NCBI GenBank assembly: GCA_024654265.1
Contig: JANLIO010000047.1
Location: 1-7,034 of the forward strand
DNA: 7,034 nt
DNA from: a bacterium
Lineage (GTDB): Bacteria; Patescibacteriota; Patescibacteriia; 2-12-FULL-60-25
Direction: 5' to 3'
Below, piece after piece: positions 1-5,360 of this stretch (its first letter is position 1; each line of letters begins with the position of its first letter). Below the pieces are notes generated by a model that was not told where the DNA came from, did no database searches, and saw nothing but the letters and a program-made list of their open reading frames with translations. Position numbers and translations under genes: made by a program.

Positions 1-1300
1 GATTCATGCTTTTTTGTCTGTATTTGAAGATGAGGCTCGGCACATGGCAGATCAATCCGACGAACGACGTACAGCAGGTGCATCTCGTGGACCGCTCGAG
101 GGAATACCGATTGCGATCAAAGACAACATGCTCGTTGAGGGACGGCCGTGTACATCCGCGTCTCGCATGCTTGAAGATTATGTTGCCGTTGAAGACGCGA
201 GCGTCATTCAAAAATTAAAATCAGCTGGCGCAATTCTGATTGGAAAAACGAATTTGGATGAGTTTGCCATGGGTGGATCTACGGAATTTTCCGCGTTTGG
301 AGCAACATCAAACCCGCATGATCGATCGCGTGTTGCGGGTGGATCTTCCGGAGGGAGTGCGGCGGCGGTTTCCGCGGGCATGGTTCCGTGCGCATTGGGA
401 TCAGACACGGGCGGATCGATTCGTCAGCCGGCTTCCTTCTGTGGGATCGTTGGCTTAAAACCAACGTACGGGCGCGTGTCGCGGTATGGATTACTTGCTA
501 TGGCATCGTCGTTGGATCAGATCGGCCCCATGACACGGAACGTGGATGATTCCGCGCTTTTATTTTCTGTCATTTCAGGTCAGGATCCAAAAGATCAAAC
601 AACGGAAAAGGTCGAACCTTTTACGTCCATTTCCGAAAGGGGGATTGATGGACTTCGCATTGGTTTGCCGGTTCAATCGTGGGGTGAGGGGATTGATCCT
701 GCGATACGCGAGGCGGTGATGGGGAACGTTAAAGAATTAGAGGCGCGTGGCGCAAAAATTCAAGAGATTGATATGCCGGCAACGGATTCTGCGCTTGCGG
801 TGTATTACGTGCTTATGCCGTGCGAAGTTTCCGCGAACATGTCTCGTTACGATGGGATGCGTTACGGACTCCACGTTGAGTCAAATGATCTCATGGCGCG
901 ATATTTGGAATCTCGTCGGCAAGGATTGGGGGATGAGGTGCGCCGTCGAATTCTTCTGGGAACGTTCGCGTTATCACACGGCTATTTTGATGCGTATTAC
1001 TTGAAGGCCAAAAAAGTTCAAGCAAAAATTCGGAAATCGATGGAAGAGGCGTTTCGCGATGTCGACGTTTTAATCACGCCAACAACTCCGAGCACTGCGT
1101 TTGCAAAAGGGGAGAAGATGCACGATCCACTCGCCATGTATCTGCAGGATATTTTTACGGTTGGGGCAAATGTTGCGGGTGTTCCAGCGATTTCCGTTCC
1201 ATGCGGGTCACATAATGGAATGCCGATCGGTTTGCAGATCACGGGTTCATGGTTTGAGGAGGCTGAACTTCTCGCTGTGGCGAAAATGTGTGAAACATAA
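1..1300 (+). CDS. gatA: Glutamyl-tRNA(Gln)/aspartyl-tRNA(Asn) amidotransferase subunit A, 5' end outside window
   Basis: GatA is the glutaminase subunit of the cytoplasmic GatCAB complex, which converts Glu-tRNA(Gln) and/or Asp-tRNA(Asn) to Gln-/Asn-tRNA using ammonia released from glutamine. The amidase-signature triad is complete: the Lys of IAIKDN (codon 119-121), the cis-Ser of GGSSGGS (codon 344-346) and the nucleophilic Ser of GSDTGGS (codon 416-418). The 75- and 24-residue spacings match those I recall for S. aureus GatA (K79, S154, S178). The reading frame is already open at base 2 and reads IHAFLSVFEDEA, which matches the GatA N-terminal region. The gene therefore starts upstream, with roughly 50-60 residues missing, and the in-frame TTG at 14 is not the start. 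The C-terminus (GLQITGSWFEEAELL then a few residues) is at the usual family end, so the 3' end is intact. gatC or gatB are not visible here. The next gene begins 3 nt after the stop, suggesting co-transcription. Confidence 0.96.
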   Translation, partial: IHAFLSVFEDEARHMADQSDERRTAGASRGPLEGIPIAIKDNMLVEGRPCTSASRMLEDYVAVEDASVIQKLKSAGAILIGKTNLDEFAMGGSTEFSAFGATSNPHDRSRVAGGSSGGSAAAVSAGMVPCALGSDTGGSIRQPASFCGIVGLKPTYGRVSRYGLLAMASSLDQIGPMTRNVDDSALLFSVISGQDPKDQTTEKVEPFTSISERGIDGLRIGLPVQSWGEGIDPAIREAVMGNVKELEARGAKIQEIDMPATDSALAVYYVLMPCEVSANMSRYDGMRYGLHVESNDLMARYLESRRQGLGDEVRRRILLGTFALSHGYFDAYYLKAKKVQAKIRKSMEEAFRDVDVLITPTTPSTAFAKGEKMHDPLAMYLQDIFTVGANVAGVPAISVPCGSHNGMPIGLQITGSWFEEAELLAVAKMCET

Positions 1301-1303
1301 TCT

Positions 1304-1735
1304 ATGAATGGAATTTTGATCGCAGTTATTTTGTTGATTCTTATTATCCTGCTTGGTGTTGGTGCGCATTTTGTTGATCGTATTCGACGCCTTGCCGGAT
1401 CTGAGATGTTTGGGTTGACACGAGAAGAAGTCCGTTCGCGATGGCAACAGATTGAGCAGTCAAGCAAACAGGGGGCAATGGGGGCGAAGCTCGCGGTTCT
1501 TGAGGCAGACAATCTTTTGGATACAGCATTGAAATCAATGACCATGCCTGGAAATACACTTGGGGAACGGTTGAAAGTCGCAAGCGCGCGATTTCCGGAA
1601 ATTCGTTCTGTCTGGTGGGCGCATAAACTCCGAAATCAAATTGCCCACGATTCATCCTTTCATATTGGTACCCGCCAAGCGGAAAAAGCCCTCAAAGAAT
1701 TTGAGCGAGCTTTGAAGAAGTTGGGAGTGATGTGA
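1304..1735 (+). CDS. Membrane-anchored HEPN-like helical protein (hypothetical)
   Basis: A 143-aa protein of no assigned function. Residues 3-22 form a single strongly hydrophobic segment (ILIAVILLILIILLGVG), so the rest (a charged, helix-favouring domain) is probably cytoplasmic and anchored at the membrane. Residues about 62-140 resemble a HEPN fold: helical segments and the motif R110-N111-Q-I-A-H115, i.e. the R-N-x3-H form of the HEPN Rx4-6H motif, preceded by WWAHKL. From memory, similar small proteins (LEAD..LD, then W.AHKLRN.IAH) recur in Patescibacteria as hypothetical proteins. The start ATG lies 3 nt after the gatA stop with no Shine-Dalgarno, so it is probably translated from the gatA transcript. 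The stop is TGA. HEPN proteins are often RNases or RNA-binding, but catalytic activity is inference only. No nucleotidyltransferase-type antitoxin partner is adjacent. Confidence 0.85.
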   Translation: MNGILIAVILLILIILLGVGAHFVDRIRRLAGSEMFGLTREEVRSRWQQIEQSSKQGAMGAKLAVLEADNLLDTALKSMTMPGNTLGERLKVASARFPEIRSVWWAHKLRNQIAHDSSFHIGTRQAEKALKEFERALKKLGVM

Positions 1736-1752
1736 TTTTTGAGAGAGAACGT

Positions 1753-1875
1753 GGAATATGTCTGTCATCCCCGTGAAAACGGGGATCCAGGATCAAAGAG
1801 CAATTCCGATTTAGATAAAGCACACCATTTTATCCTGGGTCCCCGGGTCAAGCCCGAGGATGACAGATATATTCC
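1753..1875. repeat. Long imperfect inverted repeat formed by two palindromic repeat units
   Basis: The outer arm 1753-1770 pairs with 1858-1875 over 18 positions with one G-U wobble. The inner arm 1781-1793 pairs with 1832-1844 with one wobble, leaving a loop of about 38 nt. Between them the two cores differ. The left unit (about 1762-1797) contains its own small hairpin, CCCCGT-GAAA-ACGGGG at 1769-1784, with a GNRA tetraloop. It resembles the widespread intergenic family that translates as HPRENGDPG. The right unit belongs to the variant whose translation reads PRVKPEDDR. Transcribed, this could act as an mRNA 3' end stabiliser or attenuator between the gatA pair and lgt. No U-run follows, so it is not a classical terminator. 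Confidence 0.75.
1835..1867 (-). repeat. 33-bp palindromic repeat, copy 1
   Basis: This 33-nt sequence begins ctgggtccccggg and ends gaggatgacaga. It is identical base for base to the copy at 1898-1930. The core folds as CCCCGGG-TCAAG-CCCGAGG, a 7-bp stem with one C-A mismatch. It lies in opposite orientation to the related left unit at 1762-1797; the ends CTGTCATCC and the GGATCCAG/GGACCCAG type are shared by both unit types. Confidence 0.85.
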
Positions 1876-1897
1876 AAATTCCACATTTCCTTTGATT

Positions 1898-1930
1898 CTG
1901 GGTCCCCGGGTCAAGCCCGAGGATGACAGA
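1898..1930 (-). repeat. 33-bp palindromic repeat, copy 2
   Basis: Exact duplicate of 1835-1867, separated from it by a 30-nt AT-rich spacer (1868-1897). A fragment sharing only cgaggatgac follows at 1936-1945, which looks like a decayed third copy. The region 1736-1988 holds these repeats and no credible gene. Its apparent reading frame is simply the translation of the repeats. Confidence 0.85.
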
Positions 1931-1988
1931 AGAAGCGAGGATGACGGATAAAAAGAGGACTTTTAACTTACATTGAGAACTTCTTGTT

Positions 1989-2744
1989 ATGATTCCATAT
2001 TTTGAATCGCATACGTATTCACTTGGGCCTCTCGTGTTTCAGACGTGGGGAACGTTTGTGGCGCTTGGGTTTTTGCTCGCGACAACGGTTGCTGCAAAGC
2101 GAGCTGAAAAGATGAAGCTCGATCCGAAGCATGTGTGGGATATGGCGTTTTGGATATTTCTCTCTGCCATGGTTGGTGCGCGTGTGTTTCATGTTTTCTT
2201 TTATGAACCTGCGTATTATCTGGCAAATCCACTTGATGCGTTGAATCCTTTTCGACCGGGTTTCGCGATCTTTGGAGGGTTTATTGGTGGAACACTGGCA
2301 ACATGGATTGTGATCCGAAAACGCGGTTTGGATTTTTTGGCGTATGCGGATGCACTTGCATGGGGGTTGCCGTGGGGGTGTGGCGTTGGTCGTATCGGAT
2401 GTTTTTTGATTCACGATCATCCCGGAACATTGTCGTCCTTTGTGACGGCAGTGGATTATCCAAACGGAAAACGACATGATCTTGGTTTGTATCTTTCTAT
2501 TCTCGGATTTACGATTGGTCTCATTTTTCTTTTTCTGTCACTCGTGAAGAAAAAAGATCCACGACTTTTGAAAAAGGGTTTTTGGGTTGGCGCATTTTTT
2601 CTCCTGTACGGTGTTTCGCGATTTGCGCTGGATTTTCTCCGTATTAACGATACGCGTTGGTTTTCGTTGACACCGACCCAATGGATCTTGATTCCGACAG
2701 CCGTGCTTGGGGCTTGGCTTGTTTTTCGTCGGCAAGACACGTAG
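1989..2744 (+). CDS. lgt: Prolipoprotein diacylglyceryl transferase, divergent form
   Basis: Lgt transfers diacylglycerol from phosphatidylglycerol to the lipobox cysteine of preprolipoproteins in the cytoplasmic membrane. The 251-aa product is polytopic with about seven hydrophobic segments and shows the Lgt order: LGPLVFQTWG at the N-terminus, FGGFIGG (about 95-101), the signature GRIGCFLIHDHPG (134-146) and YGVSRFALDFLR (207-218). By my alignment to E. coli Lgt from memory, essential Arg143 and Arg239 correspond to R135 and R211 and are kept, and Gly154 corresponds to G146. Others differ: Tyr26 to W20, His103 to F95, Asn146 to C138, Glu151 to D143, Glu243 to D215. I recall this HDHPG variant from other Patescibacteria. 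It is slightly shorter than E. coli Lgt (about 290 aa). The start ATG has no clear Shine-Dalgarno. A DsbA-like gene follows after 11 nt. Confidence 0.88.
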   Translation: MIPYFESHTYSLGPLVFQTWGTFVALGFLLATTVAAKRAEKMKLDPKHVWDMAFWIFLSAMVGARVFHVFFYEPAYYLANPLDALNPFRPGFAIFGGFIGGTLATWIVIRKRGLDFLAYADALAWGLPWGCGVGRIGCFLIHDHPGTLSSFVTAVDYPNGKRHDLGLYLSILGFTIGLIFLFLSLVKKKDPRLLKKGFWVGAFFLLYGVSRFALDFLRINDTRWFSLTPTQWILIPTAVLGAWLVFRRQDT

Positions 2745-2755
2745 CATATACACAT

Positions 2756-3415
2756 ATGAATGATGCACCAAAAAAATCATCCTCTGTTTTTCTATTAGTT
2801 AGTATTGTCCTTGGCGTGTTCATCGTTTTTGGCTTGATCTGGGCGGTGAGCTCGGGTTCATCCAATGGATCGGGAACACCCGGCACATTTAATGATGAAA
2901 AAAGTCCACGAATCGGCGCGGAGAATCCCGAGCTTGTGATTCATGTTTTTGAAGACTTTGAATGTCCAGCATGTCGAAGTGCAGAAGTTGGGTTTCGTCA
3001 CGCGCTGAAAACATATGGTGATCGAGTCCAATTTGTTTGGAAAGATTTTCCATTGCAGTCCATTCACCGCAATGCGTTGAGCGGTGCAAACGCAGCTCGA
3101 TGTGCGCAGGAGCAGGGGAAATTCTGGGAGTTTCATGATCGATTATACGATGATCAGCCAACATGGGGTGAACTTCCGGATCCAACAACAACGTTCACAA
3201 ATTACGCTTCAGCATTGGCATTGGATGTGGATGCGTGGTCATCTTGCTACTCTGAACGACGCTATCAAGCAGATGTGCTAAGCGATGTCAGCGAGGCAAA
3301 TGGTCTTCGATTAAACGGAACACCAACGTCGTTTATTGGCGATAAGGTTTTCTCGCAGGTTCTTTCTCCTTCTGATTGGGATCGTGAGATTCAGTCGGCA
3401 TTGACCACAAAATAA
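2756..3415 (+). CDS. DsbA-like thiol oxidoreductase with N-terminal membrane anchor (CPAC)
   Basis: A 219-aa thioredoxin-fold protein of the DsbA/Thioredoxin_4 type that would form or exchange disulfides in exported proteins. Residues 11-31 are one transmembrane segment, followed by a Ser/Gly linker (32-45), so the domain lies outside the membrane. The active site is C70-P-A-C73 after FEDFE, and the cis-proline loop is G-T189-P190-T. Two further cysteines, C116 (before QEQGKFWEFHD) and C164, occupy the same places as in the next gene. The ATG at 2756 is chosen because it puts the hydrophobic anchor at the N-terminus. The same frame is open further upstream to 2657, but that part lies inside lgt in another frame. 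It starts 11 nt after the lgt stop without a Shine-Dalgarno, so it is probably co-transcribed with lgt. No lipobox is present despite the adjacent lgt. Confidence 0.92.
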   Translation: MNDAPKKSSSVFLLVSIVLGVFIVFGLIWAVSSGSSNGSGTPGTFNDEKSPRIGAENPELVIHVFEDFECPACRSAEVGFRHALKTYGDRVQFVWKDFPLQSIHRNALSGANAARCAQEQGKFWEFHDRLYDDQPTWGELPDPTTTFTNYASALALDVDAWSSCYSERRYQADVLSDVSEANGLRLNGTPTSFIGDKVFSQVLSPSDWDREIQSALTTK

Positions 3416-3429
3416 CGACACTCTATTAT
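3401..3429 (+). promoter_or_regulatory. Predicted sigma70-type promoter for the second DsbA-like gene
   Basis: TTGACC at 3401-3406 and TATTAT at 3424-3429 each match the -35/-10 consensus at 5 of 6 positions with an ideal 17-nt spacer. The -35 box lies in the last codons of the preceding gene. Transcription would start near 3436, giving a leader of about 30 nt before the ATG at 3466. The second oxidoreductase can thus be expressed independently of lgt. Confidence 0.6.
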
Positions 3430-3465
3430 TTCAATTCAATCTTCTAATTTTTTACCGTATTTCGT

Positions 3466-4191
3466 ATGGATCAACCAAAAATCTCAGGAACACCAAAAGT
3501 CATGTTCCTTCTCGGTCTCTTCGTAGGTGTTTCCGTTCTTGCTGTGATTGGGCTTGCCGGAACAGTTGGATTTTTAGTGAGCGGGAAGACATTCGGCGCA
3601 AAAGCGGGGACAACGGTTGCTGTTGCACCAACGCCGACTCCATCGGATTATCCGGATGTCGCGCCTCCTTCAGGACCGCTTCCTGATGTTGATAGTGAAG
3701 ATCACATTCTCGGAAACGTGAACGCGCCTGTTACACTTGTGGAATATTCAGATTTTGAATGTCCATTCTGTCTTCGTCACCTTGATACGTTGAATCAGGT
3801 TATGGCGGATTATCCAAATGACGTGCGCCTTGTGTATCGCCATTTTCCACTTTCATTTCATCCAGAAGCGCAGAAAGCCGCAGAAGCGTCTGAGTGCGCA
3901 TCTAAGCAAGGGAAGTTTTGGGAGATGCATGACGCAATTTTTGCGGAAAATGCAAAAGGATCAATGTCAGTTCAACGCTGGAAAGATGTGGCGCGCGAAC
4001 TTGGGTTAAATGGAGCTGATTTTGATTCCTGTCTTGATTCCGGAGAAACGGCAGATCGTATCGCATCCGATCTCCAAGAGGGGACGGTCGCAGGGATTGC
4101 CGGAACACCGGGTACGTTCGTCAACGGGTCGTTGATTGAGGGAGCCGTTCCATACGCAACGTTTAAGTCGATTATCGACGCGCAGTTGTAG
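3466..4191 (+). CDS. DsbA-like thiol oxidoreductase with N-terminal membrane anchor (CPFC)
   Basis: A 241-aa DsbA/Thioredoxin_4-family protein. Residues about 13-38 form the membrane anchor. A Pro/Thr/Ala/Ser-rich linker (about 48-75) leads to an external thioredoxin-fold domain. The active site is C99-P-F-C102 in YSDFECPFC, and the cis-Pro loop is G-T214-P215-G. C144 (in the context ASECASKQGKFWEMHD) and C189 form a likely second, structural disulfide conserved with the gene upstream. The two proteins share fold and key motifs but differ in linker and many domain residues, so they are diverged paralogues rather than a recent duplication. Separation from the first gene is 50 nt and contains a predicted promoter. 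A strong terminator begins about 20-30 nt after the stop. No DsbB or VKOR partner that would reoxidise them is present in the window. Confidence 0.93.
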   Translation: MDQPKISGTPKVMFLLGLFVGVSVLAVIGLAGTVGFLVSGKTFGAKAGTTVAVAPTPTPSDYPDVAPPSGPLPDVDSEDHILGNVNAPVTLVEYSDFECPFCLRHLDTLNQVMADYPNDVRLVYRHFPLSFHPEAQKAAEASECASKQGKFWEMHDAIFAENAKGSMSVQRWKDVARELGLNGADFDSCLDSGETADRIASDLQEGTVAGIAGTPGTFVNGSLIEGAVPYATFKSIIDAQL

Positions 4192-4209
4192 AAGTATTTG
4201 AGGAAAAAT

Positions 4210-4243
4210 AAAAAAAAATCTCCCGAGTTGGGAGATTTTTTTT
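4210..4243. terminator. Bidirectional Rho-independent terminator
   Basis: Stem TCTCCC (4219-4224) pairs with GGGAGA (4230-4235) around a GAGTT loop. It is flanked by an A-tract (4210-4218) and a T-tract (4236-4243) that extend the pairing. It has a U-run in both directions, so it serves the DsbA-like gene on the plus strand and the convergent minus-strand gene that stops at 4287. Confidence 0.9.
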
Positions 4244-4261
4244 GACGGTGGTGATTGCCGG

Positions 4262-4273
4262 AACTTTGAACCA
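4262..4273 (+). repeat. 12-bp inverted repeat, left copy
   Basis: The sequence aactttgaacca is the exact reverse complement of 5048-5059. It lies between the terminator and the stop codon of the minus-strand gene. A CCGG adjoins it on the outer side at 4258-4261. Confidence 0.7.
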
Positions 4274-4286
4274 AAAGTACATCATA

Positions 4287-5033
4287 CTAAAACGACTCTC
4301 GTTTTAATTCTGTACCGAGCTTGTATTCAACTTGGTTGTCCGAAATCCAGCTTACAAAAGTTGCATTTTGGCCTCTGGCATCTGCGAATTCCGGGTTATT
4401 CAAGCTAGCTTTGTTGGTGAGGGTTTCGGAATTCTTAATAAATAGTCCGCACATTCCCTCGAAACATCCACCTTGGTAAACAAAGTTTGTGCCACTCGGA
4501 GAGAAGCTAATAAATTCATTCCCGAGATAGTAATTAGTAAGCAAATTAACTTTATTGGTCGAGCGTAAAAAAATGCCAACAACTTTATCAGGAGACAATG
4601 TATCACTTTCTATAGTAAAACCAATTTTCATCTTATCAGGAGAAACGACAATTAAAGTAAATCTGGTCTTGCTCTTGAAAGATATTTTATTTTCACAAAA
4701 CATCTTTCGGTCAGGAGCACTTGTTAGATTGTATCCATCACATAACTGGCTTTCGGTTTTGAACCAATTAAAAATTACATTGTTATCAACAGCCAATAAA
4801 ATTTTACCGTCTACAACGATACTTTTCTTATCTGACGAAAGAGATGGTGCACCCGACACAGAATTAGCAGTTGTTTGGGTATTCTGGGAATTGTTAGAAG
4901 TAGGAGTATTAGTAATTGCTGGTGCGATTTCTTGCTTTTGGAAAAACACAAAATATCCAATAACACTAGCGATTATTACGAGAATTGGAATGATAACTAC
5001 TGTATTTGGAAATCGTTTTTGGTTCATAAACAT
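4287..5033 (-). CDS. Single-TM extracytoplasmic protein with PD40-like motifs and four cysteines (hypothetical)
   Basis: A 248-aa protein I do not recognise. Residues 11-31 are one hydrophobic segment. A Thr/Asn/Ser-rich linker (about 38-62) precedes a predicted extracellular domain. Two stretches, SPDKMKIGF (131-139) and FSPSGTNFVYQ (177-187), resemble the SPDG..I.F motif of PD40/TolB-type beta-propeller blades. There is room for only about three blades, so a complete propeller is unlikely. The four cysteines C98, C113, C190 and C195 (the last two as C-x4-C) could form two disulfides. GC is about 32% over 4501-4680 by hand count, against about 50% over 3841-3900, and codons are AT-rich, suggesting a different origin. 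The first ATG (5033) is only 5 nt from a perfect TATAAT, so a leaderless message starting there, or use of the second ATG at 5027, is possible. The gene is convergent with the DsbA-like gene and shares its terminator. Confidence 0.82.
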   Translation of the reverse strand: MFMNQKRFPNTVVIIPILVIIASVIGYFVFFQKQEIAPAITNTPTSNNSQNTQTTANSVSGAPSLSSDKKSIVVDGKILLAVDNNVIFNWFKTESQLCDGYNLTSAPDRKMFCENKISFKSKTRFTLIVVSPDKMKIGFTIESDTLSPDKVVGIFLRSTNKVNLLTNYYLGNEFISFSPSGTNFVYQGGCFEGMCGLFIKNSETLTNKASLNNPEFADARGQNATFVSWISDNQVEYKLGTELKRESF

Positions 5034-5038
5034 AATTA

Positions 5039-5044
5039 ATTATA
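5039..5044 (-). promoter_or_regulatory. Perfect -10 box abutting the minus-strand gene start
   Basis: TATAAT on the minus strand is followed by TAATT and then the ATG. Transcription would begin at or next to the start codon, implying a leaderless or nearly leaderless mRNA. No convincing -35 hexamer lies 16-18 nt upstream. Confidence 0.5.
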
Positions 5045-5047
5045 ACA

Positions 5048-5059
5048 TGGTTCAAAGTT
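5048..5059 (-). repeat. 12-bp inverted repeat, right copy
   Basis: tggttcaaagtt is the perfect reverse complement of 4262-4273. It sits just upstream of the -10 box of the minus-strand gene, so the pair brackets the AT-rich gene with its promoter core. CCGG occurs again on the outer side at 5065-5068, five bases away. Confidence 0.7.
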
Positions 5060-5065
5060 GAAAAC

Positions 5066-5078
5066 CGGTGTCAGGTCC
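5066..5078 (+). repeat. 13-bp direct repeat, copy 1
   Basis: cggtgtcaggtcc recurs exactly at 5143-5155, 77 nt downstream. From memory, ggtgtcaggtc-type strings are seen at the ends of REP-associated tyrosine transposase elements, but no transposase gene lies here. Confidence 0.6.
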
Positions 5079-5080
5079 GC

Positions 5081-5089
5081 TTATCCACA
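5081..5089 (+). other. Single match to the DnaA-box consensus
   Basis: TTATCCACA matches the DnaA-box consensus perfectly and lies between the two 13-bp direct repeats. I see no second box or AT-rich unwinding region beside it, so it is not evidence of a replication origin and may be chance. Confidence 0.25.
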
Positions 5090-5142
5090 AAAAATCTTAA
5101 CAATCACCTTTGTTTTATGGAATACGGCAGTAGAACGGGTTT

Positions 5143-5155
5143 CGGTGTCAGGTCC
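5143..5155 (+). repeat. 13-bp direct repeat, copy 2
   Basis: Exact second copy of cggtgtcaggtcc (first at 5066-5078). The stretch between the copies and on to 5212 shows no gene or recognisable RNA. Confidence 0.6.
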
Positions 5156-5212
5156 CCAAACTCTATCAAGGTTAGATGCCCGGTACCGCAACGATCAACC
5201 GCTTAACCATAC

Positions 5213-5253
5213 AAAAAAGCCACAGTCGTCGTGAAACTTCCTGCAGCTTTTTT
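5213..5253 (-). terminator. Rho-independent terminator of tRNA-Ser
   Basis: On the minus-strand RNA, AAAAAAGCUGCAG (from 5253 down to 5241) pairs with CUGUGGCUUUUUU (5225 down to 5213) in a 13-bp stem with two adjacent wobble pairs, followed by a U-run. On the plus strand the same two positions become C-A mismatches, so the signal is stronger for the minus strand. It begins 2-3 nt after the tRNA CCA end. Confidence 0.75.
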
Positions 5254-5255
5254 GG

Positions 5256-5343
5256 TGGCGGAGAGGGGGGGATTCGAACCCCCGATACCTTGCGGTATAC
5301 TTGCTTTCCAAGCAAGCGCACTAGGCCACTATGCGACCTCTCC
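5256..5343 (-). tRNA. tRNA-Ser(GGA), CCA encoded
   Basis: Read on the minus strand this is a class II tRNA. The acceptor stem GGAGAGG pairs with CCTCTCC, followed by discriminator G and encoded CCA (5258-5256). The anticodon stem CTTGC/GCAAG carries the loop TTGGAAA with anticodon GGA (plus-strand bases 5307-5309), reading UCC and UCU serine codons. The long variable arm (TACC GCAA GGTA core) is typical of tRNA-Ser. The T arm is GGGGG-TTCGAAT-CCCCC. All stems are fully paired, so it should be functional. It stands alone with its own promoter and terminator, between the AT-rich cassette and the surface-protein gene. Confidence 0.97.
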
Positions 5344-5360
5344 ACGCATGAAGTAGCGCA

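Noticed and set aside
14..16. TTG as the start codon of gatA
   Set aside because: The frame is open to the left edge and those residues (IHAFLSVFEDEA) match the GatA family, so the true start is upstream.
1018..1545. 175-aa minus-strand frame
   Set aside because: Shadow of gatA and the HEPN-like gene, both with strong evidence on the plus strand.
1835..1930. Possible mini-CRISPR (33-bp repeats with a 30-bp spacer)
   Set aside because: There are only two full copies, a related unit lies inverted nearby, the third fragment has no regular spacing, the sequence matches a dispersed palindromic family, and no cas genes are present.
1739..1951. Small reading frame with repeated LGPRVKPEDDR
   Set aside because: It is the translation of the palindromic DNA repeats and has no independent coding signal.
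2657..2755. Longer N-terminus for the first DsbA-like protein
   Set aside because: The extension lies within lgt in another frame and would displace the membrane anchor from the N-terminus. The ATG at 2756 fits the family layout.
4555..5061. 168-aa plus-strand frame opposite the AT-rich gene
   Set aside because: It lacks coherent domain structure, whereas the minus-strand frame has an N-terminal TM, linker, repeated motifs and a -10 box.
5256..5343. tRNA-Ser 3' end as the integration site of the AT-rich cassette
   Set aside because: I found no second copy of the tRNA 3' end near 4240-4262 and there is no integrase gene in the window.
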